The notes under the pieces were generated by a model that saw only the letters and a program-made list of their open reading frames with translations, was not told where the DNA came from and did no database searches. Made by a program: the position numbers and the translations under genes. DNA of 64,000 nt from Microstegium vimineum (taxonomy: Eukaryota > Streptophyta > Magnoliopsida > Poales > Poaceae), in contig CM039119.1 of NCBI GenBank assembly GCA_022036555.1, forward strand, positions 42,225,318 through 42,289,317. Direction: 5' to 3'. Below, piece after piece: positions 9,634-21,739 of the stretch (its first letter is position 1; each line of letters opens with the position of its first letter).

Positions 9634-10916
9634 AAGGATCAAGATGCCCAAGAGGGGAATGAATTAGGCTTGTTTTAAATTTCTAATGCGAAAATATAAA
9701 ACCTATCAAAAACCAATTCCCCCACGTACCTACCAAAGTGTTTCCTAGCTAGAAGGCGGTAGAACAAGGCATTGAAAGTAAAGCACCCTACACAATTCTA
9801 GTCAAGCATGATCACAAGTATAGCAAGAACAAGTATGAAATGCTTGAATGAAAGTGCGGAAAGTAAATGAGGTAGGGAGAAGAAGGATGTTGACACGACG
9901 ATGTTTTGCCGAGGTATAGAGGAGTTGACACTCCCTCCTAGTCCTCGTTGGAGCACCCGCGCAAGGGTATTGCTCCCCCTCGATCCGCGCAAGGACTGAG
10001 TGCTCACTATGGGCTGATTCACCGCTCCGGCTCAGTGAATCGCCCACAACCGATCACAACTTGTGGAGGAGGGCCACCAACAATCTCCTGGTGGTCACCT
10101 CGCCTCCGATCGCCACCGAACCGTTTAGGTGATGTCGATCACCAAGAGTAACAAGCTAGAACTCTCACTTGAATCACTCAAGTCTCATGAGATGGATGGA
10201 TGCACACTTGAACTCTTGGAACTCTCTAATGAGGAATCTAATAAATGGATTCTCAAATCACTCTCCTCACTAGGGCTCTTGCTCTCTCTCTCTCTCTCAC
10301 TCCCAAGGTGTCTCTCAGCTGATGGAATGAGCAAAGGCAAGAGAAAGAGCAAGCCTTGGGGTATTTATACCCCCTCTCACAAACCAGGCCACCAGCCACA
10401 GAATCGCGCAGATTAATGTGGCATCGGACGTTCCAATGCAGAGCATCGGACGCTCCGACGCCTAGCCCAACGGCTAGTTACTGTTCAAATCCTTGAGGCA
10501 CCGGACGCGTCCGATGCACTCCTGTCCTCTCGGGTTCCTCTCTGGTACTACATCGGACTCACCCTAGAGTCCGACGCCTTGCCACTAGACGCGTCCGACG
10601 GCCTCAGACCCTCTCTGGACATCCGTCGAACTCACTCGCCTTTTTAGCAGTGAGTCCGATGCTAGCGTCCGGTCAACTTCAGCACAGCAGACTGCACTAA
10701 ACACTCTGGTGCCTACTTTGAGGTGAGTCTGATGCCTAACCCTAGGCATCAACACTGCATCGAACGCATTCGATGCTAGTTGCACCAGCGTTCGATGCCT
10801 GTTAAGCACCTCTCTCAACTCCAAATCACTTAGCGATGAATATGAAAGTTGTTATAGGCTATCTTAGGATCAACCTAGGCTCACTTAGGGCTACGATTGT
10901 CAAGTGTGCACCACAC
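9634..10916 (-). repeat. Copia (SIRE-type) LTR on the minus strand, probably truncated
   Basis: The plus strand begins TGAAAGGATCAAGATGCCC, the reverse complement of the end of the LTR fragment at 3892-4505. On the minus strand a TATA box (GGTATAAATACCCC, about 10359-10372) precedes a transcribed leader, giving the orientation. The U3 part carries many degenerate inverted words of the CGGACGCGTCCGATGC type (10420-10800), a hallmark of these LTRs. The right end lacks a clear TG start, so it is truncated or diverged before the next LTR at 10922. Confidence 0.65.
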
Positions 10917-10921
10917 CAATA

Positions 10922-12188
10922 TGAAAGTGCAATCAAGCCCTAAGTGGGTTTTGGTGATATGATAACATAATTAGAGGACTAATGAGACTCTTCGAGTTGA
11001 CAAGCAGGTTAAAAGTTAAGGAGGTTGATGAACAGGTTGGCGGACCCCTCCAATTAAAAAAGTGCATGACAACAAGCTCAAAGACTTAATTTCATTTTCA
11101 TTTATGCAATTGAGTTAGGTATGTCGTACTATTAAGAGGGATTCAACACGCATGCCAACAAGTGAACCAAATGTAATATCTATCTGTCTAACATACACCT
11201 CCACATATATCTAAGGCAAAACAACCAGCTACAAAGCTCTTACTCCTTTGTTGTTTTTGCCAGGCCGGCAGTCCCGGGCCTTAGGCTGGCAGTGCCGCTC
11301 AGCCCGGCAGTGCCGCGCCCCAAGGCGGCACTACCACGACTTAAGTTTTGCCCGTTGGCAGAGAGGGGATAAAACCTTATCCTCTCTCAACCCCAACGGT
11401 TACTTCTACCATTCCACTCACTCACATCGCAAGAACATACCAGAGAAGCTCTCCTTTGCTCCCCTCTCTCTCTTGGAAGCTCCCACACTCTCCTCCATTG
11501 ATTTCCACTCAAATCTTTGAGAGCTTGAGCTTCCAAGCTTCAGCGGAAGCTTTTCCCTCGGATCTACTACTTCCACAAGCATTTGGTTCGCGTGGTGGCC
11601 AGCGGTTTGAGTTTGTTAGTCTTGGAGCTTTGCTCCTAGCCGGCTAGGTGTTGCCCTAGAGCTTGCCTCTTCTTTGTGGCAGCCTAGGGAGGATTGTAAC
11701 ACCACCATTGAGCTAATACATTACCCCTCTTCTCAAGAGTTCATTCTCTTGACTTGAGACCGAGGAAAAGGCAAGCCTTGGTGGCGAACCCGAGCCTTGT
11801 GTGGTGCACCTCAACAACGTGGACGTAGGCAAGCCTTGGTGGTGAGCTAAACCACGAGATAAATCCTTGTGTCAACTTGTGGTTGTTCATTTACTTTGAT
11901 ATATGTTGCTCTCAAGTTGTTTTCTAGGATTTGGTCATGATCTACGCGTTGGGAGTGTTCCTACCACATCCAAGTGGTGATGTAGCTGCACAACACTCAT
12001 AGGAAGATTTGCATTCAAGTAGAATTTACATTTGCATCTCAGATTTTGAATTCTACTTAGTTCTGTCTTGCTGACCAGCACTGCCGCTCCAGTGAGCAGC
12101 AGTGCCAGGCAGCGTGGCAGTGCCGGGCTATAGAGCGGCAGTGCCACGCCTGTGGACTGACAGTTTGTGCAAGTAATTTTTAAACAGG
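10922..12188 (+). repeat. 5' LTR of the host copia element (3' end missing)
   Basis: The start is TGAAAGTGCAATCAAGCCC followed by GTTTTGGTGATATGATAAC, as in SIRE-type LTRs. A TATA-like GGGGATAAAACC lies at about 11365. Repeats of the palindromic word GGCAGTGCCG occur at 11264-11330 and 12080-12150; the same word recurs in the internal region at 55410-55680, tying LTR and interior to one family. Athila1 interrupts it after AACAGG at 12188 and its last part is deleted. Confidence 0.75.
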
Positions 12189-12514
12189 TGTTGACACCTC
12201 TTAAGTATCAATTCTAAGTGTCAACTAAGCAGAAGAAAGGATATATTTGCAACACACCACCTAGACATAGGGTTTTAACTGACAGAATTCCACGAGTTTT
12301 GGTGTTTATCTGTTTCTACAGGGAGACAACTACAAAATAGCAAAATAGGCCCACATGTAAGGATTACATAGACACATAACACCTCCGAATGAAAAAGAGA
12401 AATCTAGAAGACTCCAGAACCACCCCCGAGGAAGGAGGGGCCCACCTGTCACCAGGGTAGGGTGGGCGCCCTCCCCCCTAGGGCGGCCGCCCAGGGCCTG
12501 TGGCCAATCACAGC

Positions 12515-15500
12515 TAAGGATGGCAACGGGGCGGGTTCGGATCGGGTGGAGTCTCTGGGCACCCAAAACCGAAACCCGAAACTAAAACCCGAACCCGAAC
12601 CGAACACCGTTTCGGGTGAAAATCCATCCCCAAAACCGAAACCCGCGGATACCCGAAACCCGACGGATTAACCGAAACCCGAGAAAATTACTGTAAATCA
12701 GTAAAAACAGCAATATAAAATATGATAAATAACCAAAGTAGTACTAGCAAGTGGCACGTAATGTTACAGTCCAACATGAATACATCAATACATGATGCAT
12801 AATATAGCTACAGATAACAGATAAGCTAGCACTCCTAGCAGCCACCTGCCGGCCGATAGGCAATAGCCATGTCCAGAAACATGCAAGTATCACATATTAC
12901 AGTACAACTCACATTAGATATTACAGTCCAAACAAAATAATAACAGATAGGCAACTTGAGGCATTCATCTTCACTTGAGGCACACACTGTCCAGCATATT
13001 ACAGATTTCATCATTCATCAATTATGGTGGACTCATCTTGATCATGTGAAATAAAAACAGAGAGTACAGCTCATAATATAAATGTCCAATGCATTGTAAA
13101 GTCACAAGTTGAATATAGAAGGAAACAACAACAATACCATTTCTTCATCTTTTTCATCAAGACAAGTCATCAAAGCACCAACAAAAGTAGAATGAGACCC
13201 TGCATTGATGTGATTTTCACAAATTAGTTATATAACTTATACGGAATGAAGACCACATACTTATAGAAAATTGCACTTACCTAACATGTCGTTATGAGAC
13301 CATGCTTGCATACACATAAGTGCCTCAATCATTGATGGTGCAAGCCTACTACGATGCGGACTAATTATTCTCCCACTAGTGCTAAAGGCCGACTTAGATG
13401 CCACCGTTGTCACAGGAATAGCAAGGATATCACGTGAAATTTTCTGCAATGTTGGGTATTTCAATCCTGCATGTTGCCAGCACTGAATTATATCTAACTC
13501 TTGTGTCCTTGGCAATAGTGGCTCTTCCAAGTACAAATCTAACTCTGTTCGCACATAAGTGGACGTCACAGCTGGCTATTTGGACATGTAATCATCAAAA
13601 GTGTCCATCCAATCTTCATCATCCATCTGAGAATGAGCACTTGGTCTAGTTTGAGCACCATCTGTTGTGGCAACATCCTCCATACAATCTTGGTATTCCA
13701 AAACCAGATTGTATAACAAATCTTTCACTTTACTGATAGCTTCAGTAGCTACACTTTCTGACCCATGAATTTTGAGAAAAAGAGCATTCAACAATTGTAA
13801 TTTATACCTAGGATCTAGGACATCAGCAACAACCATCAAACCATGCACATCTGACCAATACCTGTTGAATTTCTCTTTCATTTTAATAGACATTTCTTCC
13901 ACCTTAGGAATTTCACTGCTTAGCCACTTCCTAATTGCCAAAAAAATATTGCATATTTTGGGAAAGAAAAGGTTAGCTATGACATATTTAGTGCCTGATA
14001 GGAGCTCAGTTACATCATAGAACATCTTTAACCTATCACAAAGCTCTCTAGCAAACTTCCAATCATCTTGAGATGGAACACAAGGAGCACGAGAAGCAAG
14101 CGCTCAAAAACATCTTGGTAAACTAGTGCAATGCTAAGCATAATATAAGTAGAGTTCCATCTAGTTTTACAATCAAGAGCAATTCTTTTCTCATATTTTC
14201 CTTTCATTTGTGCTGCCATTTTCTCAAACTTCTCATGTCTTTTAGGAGTGGCTGACCAATATGCAACACTATCATGCACATTATCAATTCCCTTCTCCAT
14301 GACACTCATTCCATCTTTCACAATTAAATTTAAAATATGTGCAGCACAACACATATGAATTAATTTGCCCTTCAACATACAAGAGAGGAGTGGTAACTTG
14401 CCTTCCACAACAGCCTTGTTCTTTGCAAGATCACACCATCGGTGCCAATCATGGTCTTCATGAGGCTATCATTGACACTACAGTTGTCAAGAGTTATAGT
14501 GGACAAATTCCTCTCAATATGCCAATCTAGGAGAACTTCATGAAGAACCTCAGCTATAACTTCTGCTGTATGTGGTGCTGGAACATAAATAAACCTACAA
14601 CAATAAAAATATGATAAGTCCTTGGGCTGGACATATTGCTCTCAATAGACAAAATGCATAACACAAGAACACAAAATGAGGTGATTTATTCTTACCTAAT
14701 AAGAAAACTTTTTAGCTTCCAATCTTGATCTAGAAAATGAGCTGTAACTGTCATTTAACCTTTTCTCTGGTGGTTTGCTGTCCACAAGTCCGTAGTCACA
14801 GCAACACGAGAACTCAATTTATTGATATAATTTACCATAGATTGCTTATGCACATAATACATATCCAAGATATCCTTCCTAATTGTGTTTCTAGACATTA
14901 CCTTGAATGCTGGCTGCAATGCAGCACAAAACTTGCGAAATCCAACATGGTCCACCATGGAAAGAGGATACTCATGGACAATAATCATTAAAGCAAGTTC
15001 TTTTCTAGTGACGTCTTGATCAAACACATACTTCTCTAATGTGACTGTGTCATCTTGTGGGTTTGTAGATAATTTAAGAGTAGACTGTGTTAAACCTTTT
15101 CTAGTAGCTCTGTCCTGACATACAACAATGTGATTCTTCAAGTGAGTTGTACCATTTCTTGTCTCCCCACCTAAATGTTTTTTGCACCATTTACATTTTG
15201 CTTTCCATACCCCACTAACATTAATCAAATCAAAGTCCTTCCATACTTCAGACCTTAGCTTCCTCTTACTACCGACAGGAACATCATCTTCTATATCTAT
15301 CACATCATTAGTACCTATGGTTGTAGAATCGGTTGCCGGTGCTGCTGAATCGGACGATGGTGCTGCTGAATTGGCTGTAAGGCGTGGACGAGTTTGAGGA
15401 CGAGAACCCACAGATTGAGATGCAACAGCAGCTTGCGACCCACTTGAAGCGCCATGAGCAGACATTTTCTCACTTCTGACAAATGCAAAAATAAAAACAT

Positions 15501-16321
15501 ACACATGCCCAGAAGCGATGAGTCTCTGTACTAGTTTGTACATGGACATGGCCACAAGCGAAAAGTTTGAAATGAATCTGTCACCGTACCTCTTGGCCTG
15601 TTGGTGACTTGGTGTTGGATTCGCCTTTTGCTCCCAGCTTGCCGGCAACCGCGAATGGGGGAAGCACGTCGAGTCCGACGTCGTCAGTGGAGGCTGTGCG
15701 GGGATGAAGGCCAGGGTGTGGCTGCGTGGGGGCGTCGGGATACGCCTGCCGCATGCACGGGTCGTCGAGCATCGGGGCGACGGCACGGGGATGCGGGCGG
15801 GCGACGGCCCGGGACGCGGCCGTAGGGGCGCGAGCCGCCGTCCGCCGGGCGACGACGCGGGGACACGGTCGCGCGGGCTTCCGGGGGCTGGGGCGAGCCG
15901 TTGTTCGCCTGTGCGCGGTGCACCGACCATTGGGCGACGACGCGGGGTGTCGGGGCGCTACCGGCTGGGCGTGGCCTGGTGGCTGGGAGCCTGGGACGGC
16001 GCGTGCGGGACTGCCGAGTGTCGAGTGCTGCTGGCCGGCACCGCCGCATCGGCTGCTAGTCCGTGGAATCATGGATTCGTGGATGAGGTTGCTAGGTTTT
16101 TAGTTTATATACTAGGGTTTCTAGGTGGGCTTCTAGTGGGCCAAATGTTTCGGGGCTCCGATGGATTAACCACGGGCCGATTTCAGAACCCACACCAAAA
16201 CCGCAGTATTTCGGGTATCCGAACCTGTAAATTCATGGGCGAAAACCAGGAACCAAAACCGAAAACCGCAAACCCGAAACCCGCGGATATCCGCCCCGAA
16301 CCCGAACCGTTGCCATCTTTA
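12515..16321 (-). mobile_element. hAT-family DNA transposon with perfect 8-bp target duplication
   Basis: The ends are TAAGGATGGCAACGG and, inverted, TAAAGATGGCAACGG (14 of 15 matching). ATCACAGC is duplicated exactly at 12507-12514 and 16322-16329. The homologous 3' LTR (27867) has a single ATCACAGT with no insertion, an internal empty site. Subterminal arrays of CCGAAACCCG/CCCGAACCCG words lie within about 160 bases of each end. The transposase gene is on the minus strand, and a GC-rich block at 15640-16060 precedes it. Total length is 3807 bp. Confidence 0.93.
13261..15465 (-). pseudogene. hAT transposase, disabled
   Basis: The likely start is ATG at 15465-15463 (MSAHGASSGSQAAV). A BED-type zinc finger follows (SEVWKDFDLI, KCKWCKKHLGG, HLKNHIVVC; about 15115-15270), then the RNase H-like catalytic region (ATTDLWTANHQ, FLDQDWKLKSF, CAAHILNLIVKDG, RIALDCKTRWNSTY) and the plant hAT middle domain (YDVTELLSGTKY, ADVLDPRYKLQ). 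The C-terminal dimerisation domain is at 13569-13261 (ELDIIQCWQ, ILAIPVTTVASKSAFSTSGR). A stop replaces Tyr after NHQRKG (about 14757), an intron with GTAAGA donor and TTGTAG acceptor spans roughly 14696-14600, and frameshifts occur near 14410 and 14100. The product would cut and rejoin DNA at the element ends, but this copy cannot encode it. Confidence 0.88.
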
Positions 16322-17213
16322 ATCACAGCCCACTTCGTGGATTAGGGTTCCACCGCCTTTGAGGTTTAATCTAAACCCTCCATTAAGGTCAGTTTGATCC
16401 GACGGCTGACGATCATTTGAGGAGGCTATATAAGGAGGACCCCTGCACCCTGGCAAAGGGCAATCCATTATTCATTTACATATTTTCCAGAGAGGATTCG
16501 CCAGAGAAGATCTCTCACGGGTCTATTCTCTAGGGTTTAGCATTCAAGAGAATCTATCCTTAGTTTCTATGTGAGATTAGAGTTTACTCTTCTAGATTGA
16601 GAGAGTTAGAGTGGAGGTGTGGATTGGAGGAAGCCCGGCCTGTCGGTGTCTCCTCTCCAGTTTGTATCGACGGGATCAAGAGTCCTAACCCGAGGCTTGC
16701 TCCTAGGATTTCTTCGGTAATTCGACTTCTAATTCTAGTAAGTTCCATGTTTATTATTCTTTGGTTTGTGAGTTTACTTTATTCTCTTCACGTAGAGAGT
16801 AGGGTAATCATCTCTAGCGTAAACGTGATGTTTGGGCTAGGATACTTATAGATATCCCCTATCTAGCCGGATCTGTGGTAGTTGCTCGGAAAGTGACAAT
16901 TCCGTAGATACCTTTGGAACCCACAATCCCGTTAGAAGGACCGGTAGGGTTTCACAGGCCGCGTGTTAAGCATCCTCTGAGGTGTCTCTTATCACGACGA
17001 TTATCCCCAATAGGATAATAGATCACCTTGTTTGTAGCCTAAAGGTTAATAGCGTAGATTTGGTTAGTCAGATGCACCCTTTCTCCCTGTGGAAAAACAA
17101 ATAACGATACTCTGGACTATCTCCTGGGTGAATTGTTCACCGGTATCCGTGCGCTTGCGGATTACTTCCTAGTGATTTCTCTATCTGTGTTAACAAATAT
17201 CAACAAGCATTTC

Positions 17214-17231
17214 TGGCGCCGTTGCCGGGGA
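17214..17231 (+). promoter_or_regulatory. Primer-binding site of Athila1
   Basis: TGGCGCCGTTGCCGGGGA lies eight bases after the LTR end CAACA. This sequence is the usual Athila primer site, complementary to a plant tRNA 3' end (commonly given as tRNA-Asp). It fixes the 5' LTR boundary and the orientation. Confidence 0.85.
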
Positions 17232-17337
17232 GAAAGACGGTTTGCTGAGATAACCTTGAATCTTGCTATTATCTTGTACCTATACTTTTATCTTTTCTTA
17301 TCTTTTCAATTTTTTATCTCTTACCTTTTCTATCCTT

Positions 17338-18930
17338 ATGGAAAATCTAAATTCCACACCTATCTATCAATTTTCTGCACCCACGAAGACCGACCTATTA
17401 CCATGGGAGTCATCACAACCTATCAAAACTCCCAGTTTAGGTTGAGTCCGCGGTTGATTGCAATGATTCAAAGCCTATCCTTTTCAGGAAAGGAAGACGA
17501 AAATCCTTACCTTCATATTCGAGATTTTGAGCAAACATGTGATTGTCTTCGCATAGAAGACATATCCGATAAAACTTTATGTTGGAAGCTTTTTCCTTTT
17601 TCTTTAAAAGGAAGAGCTAAACAACGGTATAATCAGAAGGTAAGCCAACAACAAGGAGATTGGGGAGTTTTGCGCTCCAACTTCTGTCTAGATTTCTATC
17701 CCATTATCCAAATCGTCGACCTTAGAGTCAAGGTTCTAACCTTCGAACAAGAAGAGAACAAATCTTTGGCTTACTCCTGGAAACATTTTCTTGAGCTTTT
17801 AGAATCTGGTCCACACCTTAACATCGAAGGCCCTGTTCTTCTTCAACATTTTTATAAAGGTCTTCGTAAAAAGGATATAGAGTTGCTAAATACCACATCT
17901 GGAGGTTCTTTCTTTCATATACCATCCATAGAAGAAAAATTAACCTTAGATAGAATCCTAGATGTTGAGTTGGATATTACCCTCCATGAAGAAACTCACG
18001 AAGCTGAAAACTATACCTTGCCAGATCCACCATCTATTTCAGCTATCCCAAGTTCTGAGCCTAAAAAGGAAGAAATTCCACCACCTGATTTCATGCTGGA
18101 TATAGGTCCTGATCTTTTCACTGATTTCGGAAACATTTCAACCTACTTTTCTATTTCAAAATCCCGAGATCATCACCTTAGCAACCATTTACATCAAATG
18201 CCAAACAAAAGCATTTTAAGAGAGCTTGTATCAATCATAAGTAGCGAATGGTTAGAAGAATCAGAGCTTTCTTTTGATGTGATCCGTCTGGATTCACCTT
18301 CTATTCCAATACGCCGTGCTTTCAATTCAGATCAATTTGATGCTCTCTATAATCCTGTTGTGGGGATCAATATCATGTCTAAATCACTTGCGCATGAATT
18401 ATTGGGCAATGTGACTTTATCCCCAACAACAAAGTTCATGAAGAATCTTGACGGACATATAGTCCCTAGTCTTGGAATTTTACATGTCTTACCAATTATG
18501 ATAGATGGTGCCATGGTTCGTTTGAACTTTTATATCTTTGATACATGGGACCACGACCTATTGATAGGGCAACCTTTTAGAAGACTTCTTTATGAAGGAC
18601 AAAACGGGAAACTAAACATTTCTTTTGGAAAGAGTTTTCAAATCCCGATAACAATATCTCATTCTTTGAATAACAAAACTGAATCTTATCTTTTGCTTGA
18701 TCCTATGGAGGAAGTAAAAACTGCTTCTCTAGAGCTTTTTAATGAACCAGATTTAGAAGAAGATGCTCCTTTCTTCATAGAAGAAGAAGATGATCCTTCT
18801 GAACCTAAACCCTTAGATGAGTTTGTAGAAACACCCAGACCTCCTGTAGAGCTTAAACCTCTACCACCCGGTCTTACATATGTTTTCCTCAATAATGATC
18901 CAGAGTCTCCTATAATCATAAGTGATAAAC
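17338..18930 (+). pseudogene. Athila1 gag and protease region
   Basis: The ATG at 17338 opens MENLNSTPIYQFSAP and loses frame near 17405; the main frame continues from there to 19277. Gag signatures are FSGKEDENPYLHIRDFEQTC, LFPFSLKGRAKQRY, LLQHFYKGL and TTSGGSFFH. Gag would form the virus-like particle. The protease-like segment at about 18340-18600 reads ALYNPVVGINIMSKSLA and DHDLLIGQPF. The second motif fits the flap/ILG-like region, but the catalytic D-S/T-G is absent from the first. The Athila2 copy shows the same loss. A short acidic linker (EEEDDPSEPKPLDE) leads to RT. Confidence 0.8.
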
Positions 18931-20410
18931 TCACTCAGGAGCAAACTCTGCGCTTGATGGTTGTTCTAGAAAGACATTGTTCAACCTTTGGCTACTCACT
19001 CCAAGATCTTACTGGAATCAGTCCTATCATTTGCACTCATCGCATTCCAACAGATCCTTCTGTTTCACCTTCTCGAGAGCCCCAAGGAAGTCTCAACAAC
19101 GCGATGAGAGAGGTAGTTAAAAAAGAAGTTTTAAAGTTGCTGCATGCAGGGATTATATATCCCGTGCCGCATAGTGAGTGGGTAAGCCCTGTGCAAGTTG
19201 TGCCTAAGAAGGGAGGCATGACTGTTGTCACAAATGAAAAGAATGAGCTGATTCCTCAACGCACCATCACAGGATGACGGATGTGTATAGATTATAGGAA
19301 GTTGAACAAAGCAACGAAAAATGATCATTTTCCTTTACCTTTTATAGATGAGATGCTAGAGCGGTTAGCCAACCACTCATTCTTCTGTTTCTTAGATGGA
19401 TATTCAGGGTATCACCAAATCCCGATCCATCCTGATGACCAAAGCAAAACCACCTTTACATGCCCCTATGGAACTTATGCTTATTGTAGAATGTCTTTTG
19501 GGCTATGTAATGCTCCAGCTTCTTTTCAAAGATGCATGATGTCTATATTTTCTGACATGATTGAAGATATTATGGAAGTTTTCATGGATGATTTCTCTGT
19601 TTATGGAAAAACTTTCGATAGTTGTCTTGAAAATTTAGATAGAGTTTTGCAAAGATGTGAAGAAAAACATTTAGTCCTTAATTGGGAGAAATGTTATTTT
19701 ATGGTCAAATAAGGAATAGTGCTAGGACATCTAATATCTGAAAGAGGCATTGAGGTAGACAAAGCTAAAATTGAAGTAATTGAACAGTTACCTCCGTCTA
19801 TAAATGTGAAAGGAATAAGAAGCTTTCTTGGTCATGCTGGTTTTTATAGAAGATTTATAAAAGATTTCTCATTTATTGCTAGACCTTTAACTCTTTTCCT
19901 AGCAAAGGATGCTCCTTTCGAATTTGATGATGCTTGTTTAAAAGCTTTTGAATTGTTAAAGACAGCTCTCATCTCTACACCAATCATTCAACCCCCTGAT
20001 TGGTCTTTACCTTTTGAAATTATGTGTGATGCTAGTGACTATGCTGTGGGGGCAGTTTTGGGACAAACTAAGGATAAGAAGCATCATGCAATAGCTTATG
20101 CTAGTAAAACTTTGACATGACCTCAACTTAATTATGCAACCACTGAAAAAGAGCTCCTCGCTGTTGTTTTTGCTATAGATAAATTTAGATCTTATTTAGT
20201 AGGAGCCAAAGTAATTGTTTATTCTGATCATGCTACTTTAAAATATCTGCTCACTAAAAAGATGCTAAACCTCGCTTAATAAGATGGGTCTTGCTACTCC
20301 AAGAATTTGACTTAGAAATAAAAGATAGAAAAGGAGTAGACAATCCTGTTGCAGATCACTTGTCTAGAATGTATTTTAAGAATCCGTAGGAACTACCCAT
20401 TGATGATTCA
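18931..20410 (+). pseudogene. Athila1 reverse transcriptase and RNase H
   Basis: RT motifs in order are NNAMREVVKKEVLKLLHAGI, SEWVSPVQVVPKKGG, MCIDYRKLNKAT, FLDGYSGYHQIPIHPDDQ, MSFGLCNAPASFQRCM and the catalytic VFMDDFSVYG. RNase H follows with IMCDASDYAVGAVLGQ, TEKELLAVVFAIDKFRSYL and DHATLKYLLTKK. Stops interrupt it at 19275 (TGA in place of Trp), 19710 (TAA), 20118 (TGA for Trp) and 20386 (TAG). One base is missing near 20262. Catalytic residues are otherwise preserved. These enzymes would copy the element RNA into DNA in cytoplasmic particles. Confidence 0.9.
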
Positions 20411-20422
20411 CTCCGAGACGAC

Positions 20423-21739
20423 ATGCTCTATGGGATCAACAGATTCGACCCTTGGTATGCAGATATTGTTAATTTAATAGTTTCAGGATATGTACCACCA
20501 GGAGGAAACAAAAGAAAGCTTATTCAAGAGAGTCGTTCACACATATGGGATGAGCCATACCTCTTCCGAGTATGCTCTGACAGTTTACTCAAGAGATGTG
20601 TGACTATTGAAGAAGGAATGAAAATCATTGAGAGATGCCACTCATCACTATATGGAGGTCATTATGGAGCATTCCGCACACATGCAAAAATTTGGCAGTG
20701 TGGATTCTATTGGCCGGCAATGTATGAGAACACTAAAGAATTTATCAGAAGATGCGGGCCATGCCAAAGACACGGCAACATAAATTCAAGGGATGCCATG
20801 CCACTCACCAGCAATTTGCAGATAGAACTCTTTGATGTTTGGGGAATCGACTATATGGGACCATTTCCCCCATCAAAGAAGTGTGAGTATATCTTAGTGG
20901 CAGTTGACTATGTCTCCAAGTGGGTGGAAGCATTACCTTGCAAACATGCCGACAACATAAATTCAAAGAGGATGTTTGAAGAGACCATATTTCCAATATT
21001 CGGAGTCCCCAGACTAGTGATAAGTGATGAAGGATCACATTTCATCGACAAACGTTTTGAGAAGTATCTAGCAAGTCATGGGATCCGCCACAATGTCGCT
21101 ACACCTTATCATCCTCAGACAAGTGGCCAAGCAGAGACCTCAAACAAACAAATCAAGAATATTCTTTAGAAAATAGTAAATGAGATGGGAACAACATGGA
21201 AGGACAAGTTACCTGATGCACTCTGGGCATACCGGACTGCATACAAAACCCCAATTGGAATGTCTCCATATCAACTCGTATATGGGAAGACTTGTCACCT
21301 ACCTGTTGAACTAGAGTTCGAAGCACACTGGGCTATAAAAAGATGGAATATGGACTTTGAGGCTGTTGGAGAGAATCGACAAATGCAATTATCAGAGCTA
21401 GAGGAGTGGAGAGAAAAAACATATCACAATTCAAAGATTTACAAAGAAAGAGTCAAACGGTGCCATGACAAGAAGATCAAGAAGAAAGAGTTCACACCCG
21501 GAGATAAGGTATTACTTTTTAATTCCAGGGTGAAGCTCTTCAGACACGGAAAGCTACGAAGCAAATGCGAAGGACCATATAAGGTAATCAATTCATCATC
21601 CCACGGAGCAGTCACACTTCAAAATAACGAAGGTACGTTATTCAAGGTAAATGGTCAACGTCTCAAAATATTTTTAGAACCTAATGAAGAATTAGAAGAA
21701 ATAGACGTAATTAATTTCTACATCTTAAGTGAATTTTAA
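20423..21739 (+). pseudogene. Athila1 integrase
   Basis: The frame holds the H2C2 zinc finger (HYGAFRTH...CGPCQRH), the catalytic core (VWGIDYMGPFP with the first Asp, VISDEGSHF with the second, HPQTSGQAETSNKQ with the Glu) and the C-terminal DNA-binding part (KEFTPGDKVLLFNSRVKLF, GRLRSKCEGPY-like, VNGQRLKIFLEP). A TAG at 21167, probably from CAG, splits it between core and C-terminus. The DDE residues are all present. Integrase would insert the cDNA with a 5-bp target duplication. No chromodomain follows, as expected for Athila. Confidence 0.9.

Larger units (their letters stand above)
12189..17205 (+). repeat. 5' LTR of Athila1, interrupted by a hAT element
   Basis: The termini are TGTTG at 12189 and CAACA at 17205. 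Without the 3.8-kb hAT insertion and its target duplication it is about 1.2 kb. A TATA box (GGCTATATAAGG, about 16429) is conserved at the same place in the 3' LTR (about 27969). Near 17012 it lacks about 63 bases present in the 3' LTR (28568-28630), lost between two AGATCA copies. Confidence 0.88.

Noticed and set aside
15581..16345. ORFs up to 213 aa upstream of the hAT transposase
   Set aside because: The sequence is a GC-rich promoter-like region of the hAT element; an RNA leader with an intron (minus-strand AG|GTACGG to GTCAG|AAGTG) explains it better than protein coding.
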